A stretch of 64,000 bases of DNA from Odoribacter sp. (lineage in GTDB: Bacteria > Bacteroidota > Bacteroidia > Bacteroidales > Muribaculaceae): NCBI GenBank assembly GCA_023663145.1, contig JAMPHZ010000005.1:1-64000 (forward strand), read 5' to 3'. This document shows positions 46,052-53,702 of the stretch, in pieces. Position numbers and translations under genes: made by a program. Within the stretch, counting starts at the first letter, position 1. Each line of letters opens with the position of its first letter. A model generated the notes under the pieces. It saw only the letters and a program-made list of their open reading frames with translations, was not told where the DNA came from and searched no databases.

Positions 46052-47039
46052 ATTCTGCTTGTATTCCGATGACTGTAAAGATGCACCGTGTCTCGTGATG
46101 AGATTGCATAAATACTCGTATCTAAAGGATTTTATTAAAGGAATTTCCAATAAGAACGCACCCCAGTCATACAGTATTCCGCTTTTGATCAATTGCATGG
46201 TACGTCAGGACTGTCCTGAACATAAGTTTTCGGTTCTGGATGAAAGATGCGTCAGTTGTATGTTCTGTGTCATGGGGTGTAAAGGTAACAGAGTGCTCAT
46301 AAATGATAAGTTGCATCCCGAGTTGTTTTGTCAAAAGATTGATTCATCGGATTTAGCGTCTCTGTCGTGTGACTTAAGCAAGAGATTGTTGAATGGGACC
46401 TTTATAAATTTACCTTCTGTAAAAATTAGCAATATAAAGCCTAAGTACAAGCGATTTGAAGAGTTTACCGGAGTTGATGAGACAAGAAACATTGCAGTGT
46501 GGACAGCAAATGCGATGAAGTTTCTGTCAAAGTCGACAGATCCTCGTGTCGCACTTGAGGTGGGAGTGCAGATTCAAGAACGTCAAAGAGGTGGCCGTCT
46601 GGATGTTGCGATGTTAAATATAGAAGACTGTTATCTTTTTGTAGCTGAGACAAAAGTGTCGTTTGATAAAATGATGCAGGAAGGAAGATATGAATCTCAG
46701 ATGCTTGCATACGAAACTGAACTCAAGTCTGTAGACACATATTGTTATAAGCGGGCAAAATTCCTTGTCATAGGAGGGAAGGAGGCTGATTTGCTTTATA
46801 AAGACCAGAAATTCTCTACTTCCGGTGCACGGGGAGATCTTTTCTATGAAGTATTAAGGACCCATAATTTTTTCTTTTTCAGTGCTAACGCGTTGTTGGC
46901 ATTGGCATTGAAAAAGTTGTTTGTTTCGGCAGAGAGGTATTCTTTGGAATCAATATATAGTCAGATGACAAGCGGAGACTATGTAGGAATGTTGTCGTGT
47001 GGATTCATCAGGCGTGATGGTTCGATTGAACCATATTGA
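46044..47039 (+). CDS. Putative Fe-S cluster PD-(D/E)XK nuclease (restriction-like)
   Basis: 331 aa from the ATG at 46044; in-frame GTG 46029 and ATG 46032 are alternatives. Numbering from 46044. N-terminal part is Cys-rich: Cys5, 11, 16, 51, 57, then Cys69-x2-Cys72-x2-Cys75-x3-Cys79 (RCVSCMFCVMGC), the spacing of a ferredoxin-type [4Fe-4S] site, and Cys96. The second half has a PD-(D/E)XK core: Glu172 (ALEVGVQ), Asp187 (GGRLDVAML), Glu202-Thr-Lys204 (FVAETKVS), and Gln219-x3-Tyr223 (YESQMLAYE), as in the RecB/Cas4 group. Cas4 and AddB also have Fe-S clusters, but with other Cys layouts. Behind two methyltransferases it is the natural restriction enzyme candidate. Activity and cluster are inferred. 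Confidence 0.78.
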   Translation: MGKFCLYSDDCKDAPCLVMRLHKYSYLKDFIKGISNKNAPQSYSIPLLINCMVRQDCPEHKFSVLDERCVSCMFCVMGCKGNRVLINDKLHPELFCQKIDSSDLASLSCDLSKRLLNGTFINLPSVKISNIKPKYKRFEEFTGVDETRNIAVWTANAMKFLSKSTDPRVALEVGVQIQERQRGGRLDVAMLNIEDCYLFVAETKVSFDKMMQEGRYESQMLAYETELKSVDTYCYKRAKFLVIGGKEADLLYKDQKFSTSGARGDLFYEVLRTHNFFFFSANALLALALKKLFVSAERYSLESIYSQMTSGDYVGMLSCGFIRRDGSIEPY

Positions 47040-47111
47040 AGACTGATGCAGTTAAGAAACGTGCATATGTGCCTCCCTACCCTCTCGGTTCCTAATTTTT
47101 AATTGATTTTT

Positions 47112-47142
47112 TTGTTTGGTTGATGTACTTTTCGTACCTTTG
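47112..47142 (+). promoter_or_regulatory. Promoter of the patatin gene
   Basis: TTG (47112-47114), 20-base spacer, TACCTTTG (47135-47142). It lies inside the 5' part of the longest open frame, so the true start must be further downstream. Confidence 0.65.
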
Positions 47143-47161
47143 CAATCAAACTCGAAGCCAA

Positions 47162-47974
47162 GTGGAAGATAAAGAAAACTTACACGGCCAAGTTAGGCTT
47201 GGAATCGCCTTATCAGGTGGCGGAGCGCGTGGTTTTGCCCATGCAGGTGCTTTGGCCGCGGTTGAGGAGGCGGGTCTTAAACCCGATGTTATCGCCGGAG
47301 TGAGTGCCGGAAGCATTGTTGCCGCATTATATTCAGCCGGTGTCAGACCGGCTGATTTCATCAGCATCTTCAGCAAACGTAATTTTCGTGACTTTGTGAA
47401 TCTCAGGCCTTTCGGAGGTGCGATGTTCAGCACGGCACCTTTCCAGAAATTTATAAGCCACAATCTCGGTAAATATCGTAATCTCGAAGAATTGCCAATT
47501 CCGGTATACCTTGGAGCTACCGATTTTGATCATGGGCTTCCTGTTGAGTTTCATACCGGTAACATTGCTGAACGTGTAGTTGCATCATGCTCAATACCAC
47601 TGGTGTTCAAACCTGTAAATATTGACGGAATAAATTATGTCGATGGTGGAGTGTTACGTAACCATCCGGCATGGATTATACGGGACAAGTGCGATGTGCT
47701 TATAGGTGTGAACGTGAGTCCTCTTAACAACCATGTGAAGTACGACTCATTCTTTTCGGTGGCTATGCGTACTTATAACCTTATGGCAAAGGCTAATCAG
47801 TTGGAAGATATGCAGCTGTGCGATATCAATATCGAGCCTATGGAGATAGCACATTACCGCACATTCGACCTCCGTTATATAAATAATGTATACATGAGCG
47901 GTTATATACATGCCCGTAAAGCCCTGCGTGATGCCGGCTTGTGGAAACGCCATGAATTACCAGTTCAGAAATGA
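47162..47974 (+). CDS. Patatin-like phospholipase
   Basis: About 270 aa from a GTG at 47162; the frame is open from 47120 (TTG, then ATG 47123), but those starts lie upstream of or inside the promoter box ending at 47142. Patatin hydrolase with oxyanion loop SGGGARGFAHAGAL, nucleophile GVSAGS (Ser) and the dyad Asp in YVDGGVLRNHP. No signal peptide or membrane segment visible, so a cytoplasmic or membrane-associated lipid acyl hydrolase. The short bacterial form without outer-membrane domain. ATGA overlap with the GH13 gene. Confidence 0.88.
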   Translation: MEDKENLHGQVRLGIALSGGGARGFAHAGALAAVEEAGLKPDVIAGVSAGSIVAALYSAGVRPADFISIFSKRNFRDFVNLRPFGGAMFSTAPFQKFISHNLGKYRNLEELPIPVYLGATDFDHGLPVEFHTGNIAERVVASCSIPLVFKPVNIDGINYVDGGVLRNHPAWIIRDKCDVLIGVNVSPLNNHVKYDSFFSVAMRTYNLMAKANQLEDMQLCDINIEPMEIAHYRTFDLRYINNVYMSGYIHARKALRDAGLWKRHELPVQK

Positions 47975-49719
47975 CAGTTAACGACAATATAAGGCCATCA
48001 AAACCGGTAATATATCAAATGTTGCCGCGATTATTCACAAACTATAATCAGGCCAATATTCCAGGTGGAACCATTGAACAGAACGGTTCCGGGAAATTAA
48101 ATCTCATAACTTCCGAAATCCTTGGGAATATAAAGCAAATGGGTGTAACACATGTGTGGTATACCGGTGTCATAGAACATGCCCACACGTCTGATTATAC
48201 CAGGTATGGTATTCCTATGCATAATCAACATATAGTGAAAGGGAAGGCGGGAAGTCCGTATGCCATAACTGATTATTATGATATTGATCCTGATTTAGCT
48301 GTCGATGTAGAGCATCGCCGTGAGGAGTTCGAACGGCTTGTTGAACGAACTCATGCCGCAGGTTTGAAAGTGATTATCGACTTTGTGCCCAATCATGTGG
48401 GACGTCAATATCACTCAGATTGTGCGCCTAAGGGCGTTGAGGACCTCGGATATGGTGACAATAAGGAAATGTTCTTTGCGCCATACAATAATTTTTATTA
48501 TATTACACGTCAGCAGTTTGCTCCTGACGGAGTGAATCTTGGCCAGGGAGATGACGCATATGTGGAGTTTCCGGCCAAAGCCTCCGGAGATGATTGCTTC
48601 ACGGCATTCCCTGGTGTAAACAATTGGTATGATACCGTCAAACTCAATTATGGTTACGACCCGGGCAACGGAAGCCGAAACTACGACCCGGTGCCGTCAA
48701 CGTGGTACAAGATGCTTCATATCCTGCGTTATTGGGCTCAGAAAGGTGTCGATGGCTTTCGGTGCGACATGGCCCATATGGTACCCGTAGATTTTTGGCG
48801 TTGGGCTATTCCGCAGGTCAAGGATATTGATAACGATATAGTTTTTATAGCTGAGATATATGATATTTCACTCTATCGTAAATTTATATATAGCGCAGGA
48901 TTTGATTATCTATATGATAAGGTGAATCTATATGATAATCTGCGTGCGATAGAGACTTCAAATCATTCGGCTGCGACTCTTACCAATTGTTGGCAGGCCG
49001 TTGACGGTATAGGTGACCATATGCTCAACTTTCTTGAGAACCATGACGAACAGCGATTTGCATCAGAGCAATACGCCGGCGATGCAATGAGGGTAACACC
49101 CTCTCTCGTTGTGAGTTGTTTGATGTCAAATGGTCCATTCATGATATATTCAGGTCAAGAATTGGGTGAAAAGGCTGCCGATGCCGAAGGATATAGCGGC
49201 TATGACGGACGCACGACAATTTTTGATTATTGGAGCATGCCAACAGTGCGTCGATGGCTCAACCATGGGCGCTGTGACGGAACATTGACCGATTGTGAGG
49301 CATCGCTACGTTCCCTATACAGTCGTGTACTTAATCTGGCAGTCAGTGAACCGGCTTTCACCGGACGTTTTTTTGACTTGATGTATGTCAATTATGATAA
49401 TGCACGGTTTAATCCCCATCGTCATTTCGCGTTTGTGCGCGAAAGCGGTGATGACATAGTGGTTGTAATAGTTAACTTCTCCGATGAAGAAGCCAATGTG
49501 TCGGTGAATGTGCCGCAGCATGCCATTGATTATCTTAATACCAATCCCGGTTATGCGGTTTTTACTGATCTCCTTACCGGTCAGCGATCGCTAAAGGCAT
49601 TCAGCGCTGACGTGCCTTTTACAACGCACATTCCTGCCCATGGAGCTGTGCTGTGGAAAGCTGAGAAAAGCTCCTTTGCTGCCGGTCCTGACCAATCAAA
49701 ATGTGAAATAAAACAATAA
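47971..49719 (+). CDS. Alpha-amylase-family (GH13) glycoside hydrolase
   Basis: 582 aa, no signal peptide, so probably intracellular alpha-glucan or maltodextrin metabolism. (beta/alpha)8 motifs: ITDYYDIDPDL (region before conserved I), VIIDFVPNHVGRQY, GFRCDMAHM with nucleophile Asp266, VFIAEIYD with acid/base Glu295, LENHDEQRFAS with Asp359. A beta-rich C-terminal domain follows, with VVIVNFSDEEANV. Coupled to the patatin gene and 42 bases before prs; substrate specificity not derivable. Confidence 0.92.
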   Translation: MTVNDNIRPSKPVIYQMLPRLFTNYNQANIPGGTIEQNGSGKLNLITSEILGNIKQMGVTHVWYTGVIEHAHTSDYTRYGIPMHNQHIVKGKAGSPYAITDYYDIDPDLAVDVEHRREEFERLVERTHAAGLKVIIDFVPNHVGRQYHSDCAPKGVEDLGYGDNKEMFFAPYNNFYYITRQQFAPDGVNLGQGDDAYVEFPAKASGDDCFTAFPGVNNWYDTVKLNYGYDPGNGSRNYDPVPSTWYKMLHILRYWAQKGVDGFRCDMAHMVPVDFWRWAIPQVKDIDNDIVFIAEIYDISLYRKFIYSAGFDYLYDKVNLYDNLRAIETSNHSAATLTNCWQAVDGIGDHMLNFLENHDEQRFASEQYAGDAMRVTPSLVVSCLMSNGPFMIYSGQELGEKAADAEGYSGYDGRTTIFDYWSMPTVRRWLNHGRCDGTLTDCEASLRSLYSRVLNLAVSEPAFTGRFFDLMYVNYDNARFNPHRHFAFVRESGDDIVVVIVNFSDEEANVSVNVPQHAIDYLNTNPGYAVFTDLLTGQRSLKAFSADVPFTTHIPAHGAVLWKAEKSSFAAGPDQSKCEIKQ

Positions 49720-49761
49720 CAGCATCAATAAACCCCAATACCCTACTACTAACACAAAATT

Positions 49762-50706
49762 ATGGATTCCAATCTACCCCCTTTCAAAGTGTTCGCCGGT
49801 ACAAAGTCACGCTACATGGCCGAAGAAATCTGCAAAGACCTTGGCGTTGAACTTGGCAAAATGAATATACAGCATTTTGCTGATGGCGAGTTTGAAGTTT
49901 CTTTTGAGGAATCAGTACGCGGCTGTGAAGTGTATCTGGTGCAATCAACTTTCCCCAACAGTGATAACCTGATGGAACTGTTGCTGATGATCGATGCATC
50001 GAAACGCGCCTCAGCCAAATCAACAATCGCCGTTATACCATATTTCGGATGGGCACGACAGGATCGCAAGGACAAGCCCCGTGTATCAATCGCGGCCAAG
50101 CTTGTGTCAGATCTTCTCGTTACTGCCGGTGTTGACCGTGTGATTACCATGGATCTCCATGCCGACCAGATTCAGGGCTTTTTTAATGTCCCTGTAGATC
50201 ATCTCTATGCATCATCAGTATTTATCCCCTACATCCAGTCACTCAAGCTTGATGACATGGTGATAGCCACGCCTGATGTCGGTGGTGCCAAACGTGCCAA
50301 TAGCTATGCCAAGTATCTTGATGTACCTTTGGTATTATGCCATAAGCAGCGTGCCAAGGCTAACGTTGTGGCAAATATGACAGTTATTGGCGATGTTAAA
50401 GATAAGAATGTTATTCTTGTTGACGATATGGTTGACACTGCCGGTACAATTACCAAGGCGGCGGATTTAATGATGGAAAACGGCGCAAAAAGTGTGCGAG
50501 CATTGTGTACTCATGCAATAATGAGTGATCCTGCCACAGAACGCGTTGAAAATTGCGCTTTGGTTGAGATGATTTTCACTAATTCAATACCTTATGAGAA
50601 GGTGTGTAAAAAGTGTACAATACTTTCGGTCGCACGTCTATTTGCCGATACAATCCGTCGTGTACACAGCAATCAGTCAATTTCATCCCAGTATCTTATT
50701 AAATAA
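49762..50706 (+). CDS. prs: Ribose-phosphate pyrophosphokinase (PRPP synthetase)
   Basis: Makes PRPP from ribose-5-phosphate and ATP for purine, pyrimidine, His and Trp pathways. 314 aa; N-terminal SRYMAEEI, class I ATP site YFGWARQDRKDKPRVSIAAK, TMDLHADQIQGFF, and the PRPP-binding loop VILVDDMVDTAGTI. No clear promoter in the 42 bases before it, so it may be transcribed with the GH13 gene; terminator downstream. Confidence 0.97.
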   Translation: MDSNLPPFKVFAGTKSRYMAEEICKDLGVELGKMNIQHFADGEFEVSFEESVRGCEVYLVQSTFPNSDNLMELLLMIDASKRASAKSTIAVIPYFGWARQDRKDKPRVSIAAKLVSDLLVTAGVDRVITMDLHADQIQGFFNVPVDHLYASSVFIPYIQSLKLDDMVIATPDVGGAKRANSYAKYLDVPLVLCHKQRAKANVVANMTVIGDVKDKNVILVDDMVDTAGTITKAADLMMENGAKSVRALCTHAIMSDPATERVENCALVEMIFTNSIPYEKVCKKCTILSVARLFADTIRRVHSNQSISSQYLIK

Positions 50707-50714
50707 ATCATCTT

Positions 50715-50764
50715 ATCCTTGCGGCTGCTTATCCCGTAATGCGGGATAGCCCGCAAGGATTTTT
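50715..50764 (+). terminator. prs terminator
   Basis: Outer 10-bp stem (50715-50724 with 50751-50760), an inner hairpin (tcccg/cggga) and a T-run after it. The next gene starts only 18 bases later, so it may regulate read-through into it. Confidence 0.75.
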
Positions 50765-50781
50765 AGCTTATTCAAAAAAAC

Positions 50782-51561
50782 ATGCGAAAATTATTCTCAA
50801 TCGTAACTTTGATGTTGGTAGCTATCGCTGCTACCGCTCAAAACAATGGGGCGTCTGAAGAATTGTCAGCTGCTATCTCTGCGGCAAATAACGATTGCCC
50901 GATGGATATGGGTATTATTGGCAAGATGACAGCCATGACTTATAATCCTATGCAAAATACAGTCGTTGCAGCAATTGACATCAATCCTGCGACCACGAGC
51001 ATTGATTTACTTAATAAAAACAGAGATATAGCCAAGCAGAACATAGCATTGGCATTGGCTGATCCATCAATGCGGAGTTTCACAGAGATGCTTGTTAAAT
51101 CAGGGTGCTCGATGACATATGCTTATCGGGATCTTGCAGGTAATAAGCGCGCTGAGATAACATTGAGCCATGACGAACTCAAGAACATGCTGCGTCATCC
51201 TATGACAGAGGATGAGCGTTGCACGCTTTTGCTTGAGAATCAAGTCGAAATGGAGGGAATGCGTTGCCCTTACGAAGTAGCACAGGGAATGACAATGGAA
51301 CGTGAATATTTATCGGATTCTTACCTTGTGTATGTATGCGTGGTGGATGAATCGTTATATGATATAGCGGCAATGAAGAAAAACCTTAGCGCCATAAAGT
51401 CATCCATGCAAGGAATGTTCAATGATGTGGCCGTGAAAACGCTTGCTGCAAATCTATATAAGTCAAAACGTGGATTGCGGTATGTTTATCGTGGCAACAA
51501 GAGTAAAAATGAGTGTGTTATTACATTCACCGCTGATGAAATAAAGAATATATTACGATGA
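50782..51561 (+). CDS. Secreted protein with two tandem copies of one domain
   Basis: 259 aa, signal peptide MRKLFSIVTLMLVAIAATAQ. The mature part is a duplication: residues ~39-138 and ~162-259 share a Cys at the start (CPMD.. / CPYE..), a beta strand (VVAAIDIN / YLVYVCVVD), a helical middle (KNRDIAKQNIALAL / KKNLSAIKSSMQGM), then SGCSMTYAYRDLAGNKRAEI / KRGLRYVYRGNKSKNECVI and the closing LSHDELKNMLR / FTADEIKNILR. No family named. Translationally coupled (ATGA) to the kinase gene that follows, so functionally tied to it. It begins 18 bases beyond the prs terminator, without a visible promoter. Confidence 0.85.
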   Translation: MRKLFSIVTLMLVAIAATAQNNGASEELSAAISAANNDCPMDMGIIGKMTAMTYNPMQNTVVAAIDINPATTSIDLLNKNRDIAKQNIALALADPSMRSFTEMLVKSGCSMTYAYRDLAGNKRAEITLSHDELKNMLRHPMTEDERCTLLLENQVEMEGMRCPYEVAQGMTMEREYLSDSYLVYVCVVDESLYDIAAMKKNLSAIKSSMQGMFNDVAVKTLAANLYKSKRGLRYVYRGNKSKNECVITFTADEIKNILR

Positions 51562-52799
51562 ACACTGTGCCTTGTCAGCTTCAACCCGGCACCGTTCTGC
51601 AAGGGAGATCGGTGTCATACTGTGTGGAAGCAGTATTAGGGCAAGGCTCGTTTGGAATTACTTACCTCGCATCTGTGCTCGTGATGGGCGAGCTGGGTGC
51701 TTTGTCTACCGGAGCCAAGGTCGCAATCAAGGAATTCTTCATGCGGGAGGTCAACGACCGTTATCCGGGCAGTACAATTGTAACAGCTTCGGGCGATCGT
51801 ATTTTATATAACGGATACAAGGAGAAGTTCCTGAAAGAGGCACGTAGCATGGCTCGTCTGGATCATCCGGGAATAGTAAAGATGTGTGACTTGTTCGAGA
51901 CCAATAACACAGCCTACTATGTCATGGAGCTTCTTGATGAGTCTCTTGATCATCTTGTAGAATCAATGCCGGGCCGTGTATTGCCGGAATGGACAGCTCT
52001 TGAGATATGTGCTACTGTTTCACGCACGCTATCTTATCTGCACAGTGTCAACATGGTTCATCTTGACCTCAAACCGGGAAATATAATGTTGCGGGGAGAT
52101 AATCCGGTATTGATTGACTTCGGACTCTCGAAACAATATGATTCAACCGGTAATGCAGAAACTACTACAAGTGTAGGAGGAGGGACACCCGGGTATGCGC
52201 CGATGGAGCAGATGGGATATACTTCCGGTGACGTGCTTCCTGTTACAATGGACATATATGCACTCGGAGCGACATTGTTTAAACTCCTTACCGGTCATAC
52301 CCCACCACCGGCATCAATCATTTTCAACGATGGTTTTCCTGAGCATGAGCTTGTGATACGTGGAGTGTCGCCCTCAACAATTGGCATAATAAAGCATGCG
52401 ATGCAACCTCGCCAATGTGACCGCTATGCCACTGTTGATTTGATGCTGAAAGATATAGAATCTTTTTTGCCTATAGAGGTAGATGTGGACGGCGATGAGG
52501 ACAATAGTCAGTGTGATGAGTCATTCGATCCGCGCCGCACGATGCGTAAGGCACACAGAGGTCCGGCCCAGACGTATGATTCCGATACAATATCAGGGGG
52601 CCTATACAATGGGGATAAAGTTTATTCCGGCCGTGCAACGACTCCTTTATTTAATAAGGAAGATGTTGCCGGAAGCTTAGAGAATATAGATATAATTGCT
52701 CAAGATGATAGCAAGCCGCAGGAAGTAGTGCCGCGATGGGCTGGTATAACACTCTTGATATCACTGATCATTTGGTTCATATACCTGTTGGTATTATAA
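51558..52799 (+). CDS. Tail-anchored Ser/Thr protein kinase
   Basis: 413 aa. Eukaryotic-like (Hanks) kinase fold over ~1-310: Gly loop LGQGSFGITY, ATP-binding Lys in KVAIKEFF, catalytic loop VHLDLKPGNIML (HLD where the consensus has HRD), metal Asp in LIDFGLSK, activation segment ending in GGTPGYAPMEQM. An acidic low-complexity linker follows, then one hydrophobic segment at the extreme C-terminus (about 394-413) that anchors the kinase to the membrane; no extracellular sensor domain such as PASTA is attached. HLD kinases lacking the Arg are often activated without activation-loop phosphorylation. Partner: the secreted repeat protein just upstream. Confidence 0.92.
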   Translation: MNTVPCQLQPGTVLQGRSVSYCVEAVLGQGSFGITYLASVLVMGELGALSTGAKVAIKEFFMREVNDRYPGSTIVTASGDRILYNGYKEKFLKEARSMARLDHPGIVKMCDLFETNNTAYYVMELLDESLDHLVESMPGRVLPEWTALEICATVSRTLSYLHSVNMVHLDLKPGNIMLRGDNPVLIDFGLSKQYDSTGNAETTTSVGGGTPGYAPMEQMGYTSGDVLPVTMDIYALGATLFKLLTGHTPPPASIIFNDGFPEHELVIRGVSPSTIGIIKHAMQPRQCDRYATVDLMLKDIESFLPIEVDVDGDEDNSQCDESFDPRRTMRKAHRGPAQTYDSDTISGGLYNGDKVYSGRATTPLFNKEDVAGSLENIDIIAQDDSKPQEVVPRWAGITLLISLIIWFIYLLVL

Positions 52800-52816
52800 C
52801 AGCCTTTCTGATCGCT

Positions 52817-53539
52817 TTATAATCCTATGTGCACTTGTGCCCACTGATGCGATTCTCGGCAGTGGCGGGGAATACTTAAATCTTCGTCACCATACACCTC
52901 GTAACATTCATATCTATCAGGTTCGACAATTATTCGGCTCCCATTGTATTCGAATACGATACGCGTCGTGATTTTCGGCTCAAGATTACGTGAGCAGAAT
53001 AAGTGAAAGTTATCCTTAAAAATGTTCAGTACTATACTTGTTTTCTTGCGATGGCTTATAGCGTTGAACATTGTGGCGCTGACGTTAAATCGTAGTACTG
53101 AACCATCTCGCAATGGCATGAAATCATCTTTTAATTCCGGTAGGGATGAAGCATTCAGCGATGGTATTTCAAATAATCCGGATCCGGAGTCAACATCATA
53201 TATCGGTTTGTCAAACATTACACAATCTTTTAGCCTATAAGGAGGAAGATGGCCTGATGTAGCGACCGAATCAGTTAGTAATGTGGCTCGCCCAACAACT
53301 GCATTGAATGGCAGATGTTCAAGTCTTTCAATCACTCCAAGATTTATCAGGTTGATAGCCTTTAATGCTATTTTGAATGGAAGTGAATCAAGACATGCGG
53401 CGCTTTTTACATCAGGAGATGCATAAAGCAGCACATCATATGAAAATATACCTGTAACCGATGTGTTTTTAAAAACCGGGCAGTCGATATCTGCGGCGAG
53501 CAGCGATGCCCACGGTTGGGGAATCGAAAGCGCTAACAT
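52817..53539 (-). CDS. ASCH-like domain protein
   Basis: 240 aa. The N-terminus LALSIPQPWASLLAADIDCPVFKNTS and the later VVGRATLLTD resemble an ASCH/PUA-like fold (typical LSIRQPWA...) that binds RNA or modified nucleotides; the usual Glu-Asn-Arg is replaced by Phe-Lys-Asn. Residues ~140-240 form a second, unrecognised part. Possibly an RNA- or nucleoside-binding protein. Own promoter at 53566-53596, divergent from valS, with an end facing the kinase gene. Confidence 0.65.
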   Translation of the reverse strand: MLALSIPQPWASLLAADIDCPVFKNTSVTGIFSYDVLLYASPDVKSAACLDSLPFKIALKAINLINLGVIERLEHLPFNAVVGRATLLTDSVATSGHLPPYRLKDCVMFDKPIYDVDSGSGLFEIPSLNASSLPELKDDFMPLRDGSVLRFNVSATMFNAISHRKKTSIVLNIFKDNFHLFCSRNLEPKITTRIVFEYNGSRIIVEPDRYECYEVYGDEDLSIPRHCRESHQWAQVHIGL

Positions 53540-53565
53540 TTTTATGACTTATATAATCTCAGGTG

Positions 53566-53596
53566 CAAAGTTAAACATTTTCAGAAGATTAATCAA
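53566..53596 (-). promoter_or_regulatory. Promoter of the ASCH-like gene
   Basis: On the minus strand TTG (53594-53596), 20-base spacer, TAACTTTG (53566-53573); leader about 20 bases. Confidence 0.75.
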
Positions 53597-53656
53597 AAAA
53601 ATGGATGAAATTAAAATAAAATTCACTAAAAACATCTGTAATAGTGCAAGTTTTTG

Positions 53657-53664
53657 TAAATTTG
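53657..53664 (+). promoter_or_regulatory. valS -7 element
   Basis: TAAATTTG 38 bases before the valS ATG at 53703; the -33 region is weak. Confidence 0.6.
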
Positions 53665-53702
53665 CATAAAATATATAAGAATATACACTTTTATTATCCA
53701 GA

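Noticed and set aside
50715..50764. Riboswitch or attenuator between prs and the secreted protein gene
   Set aside because: Structure is explained by a branched terminator; no conserved aptamer core visible.
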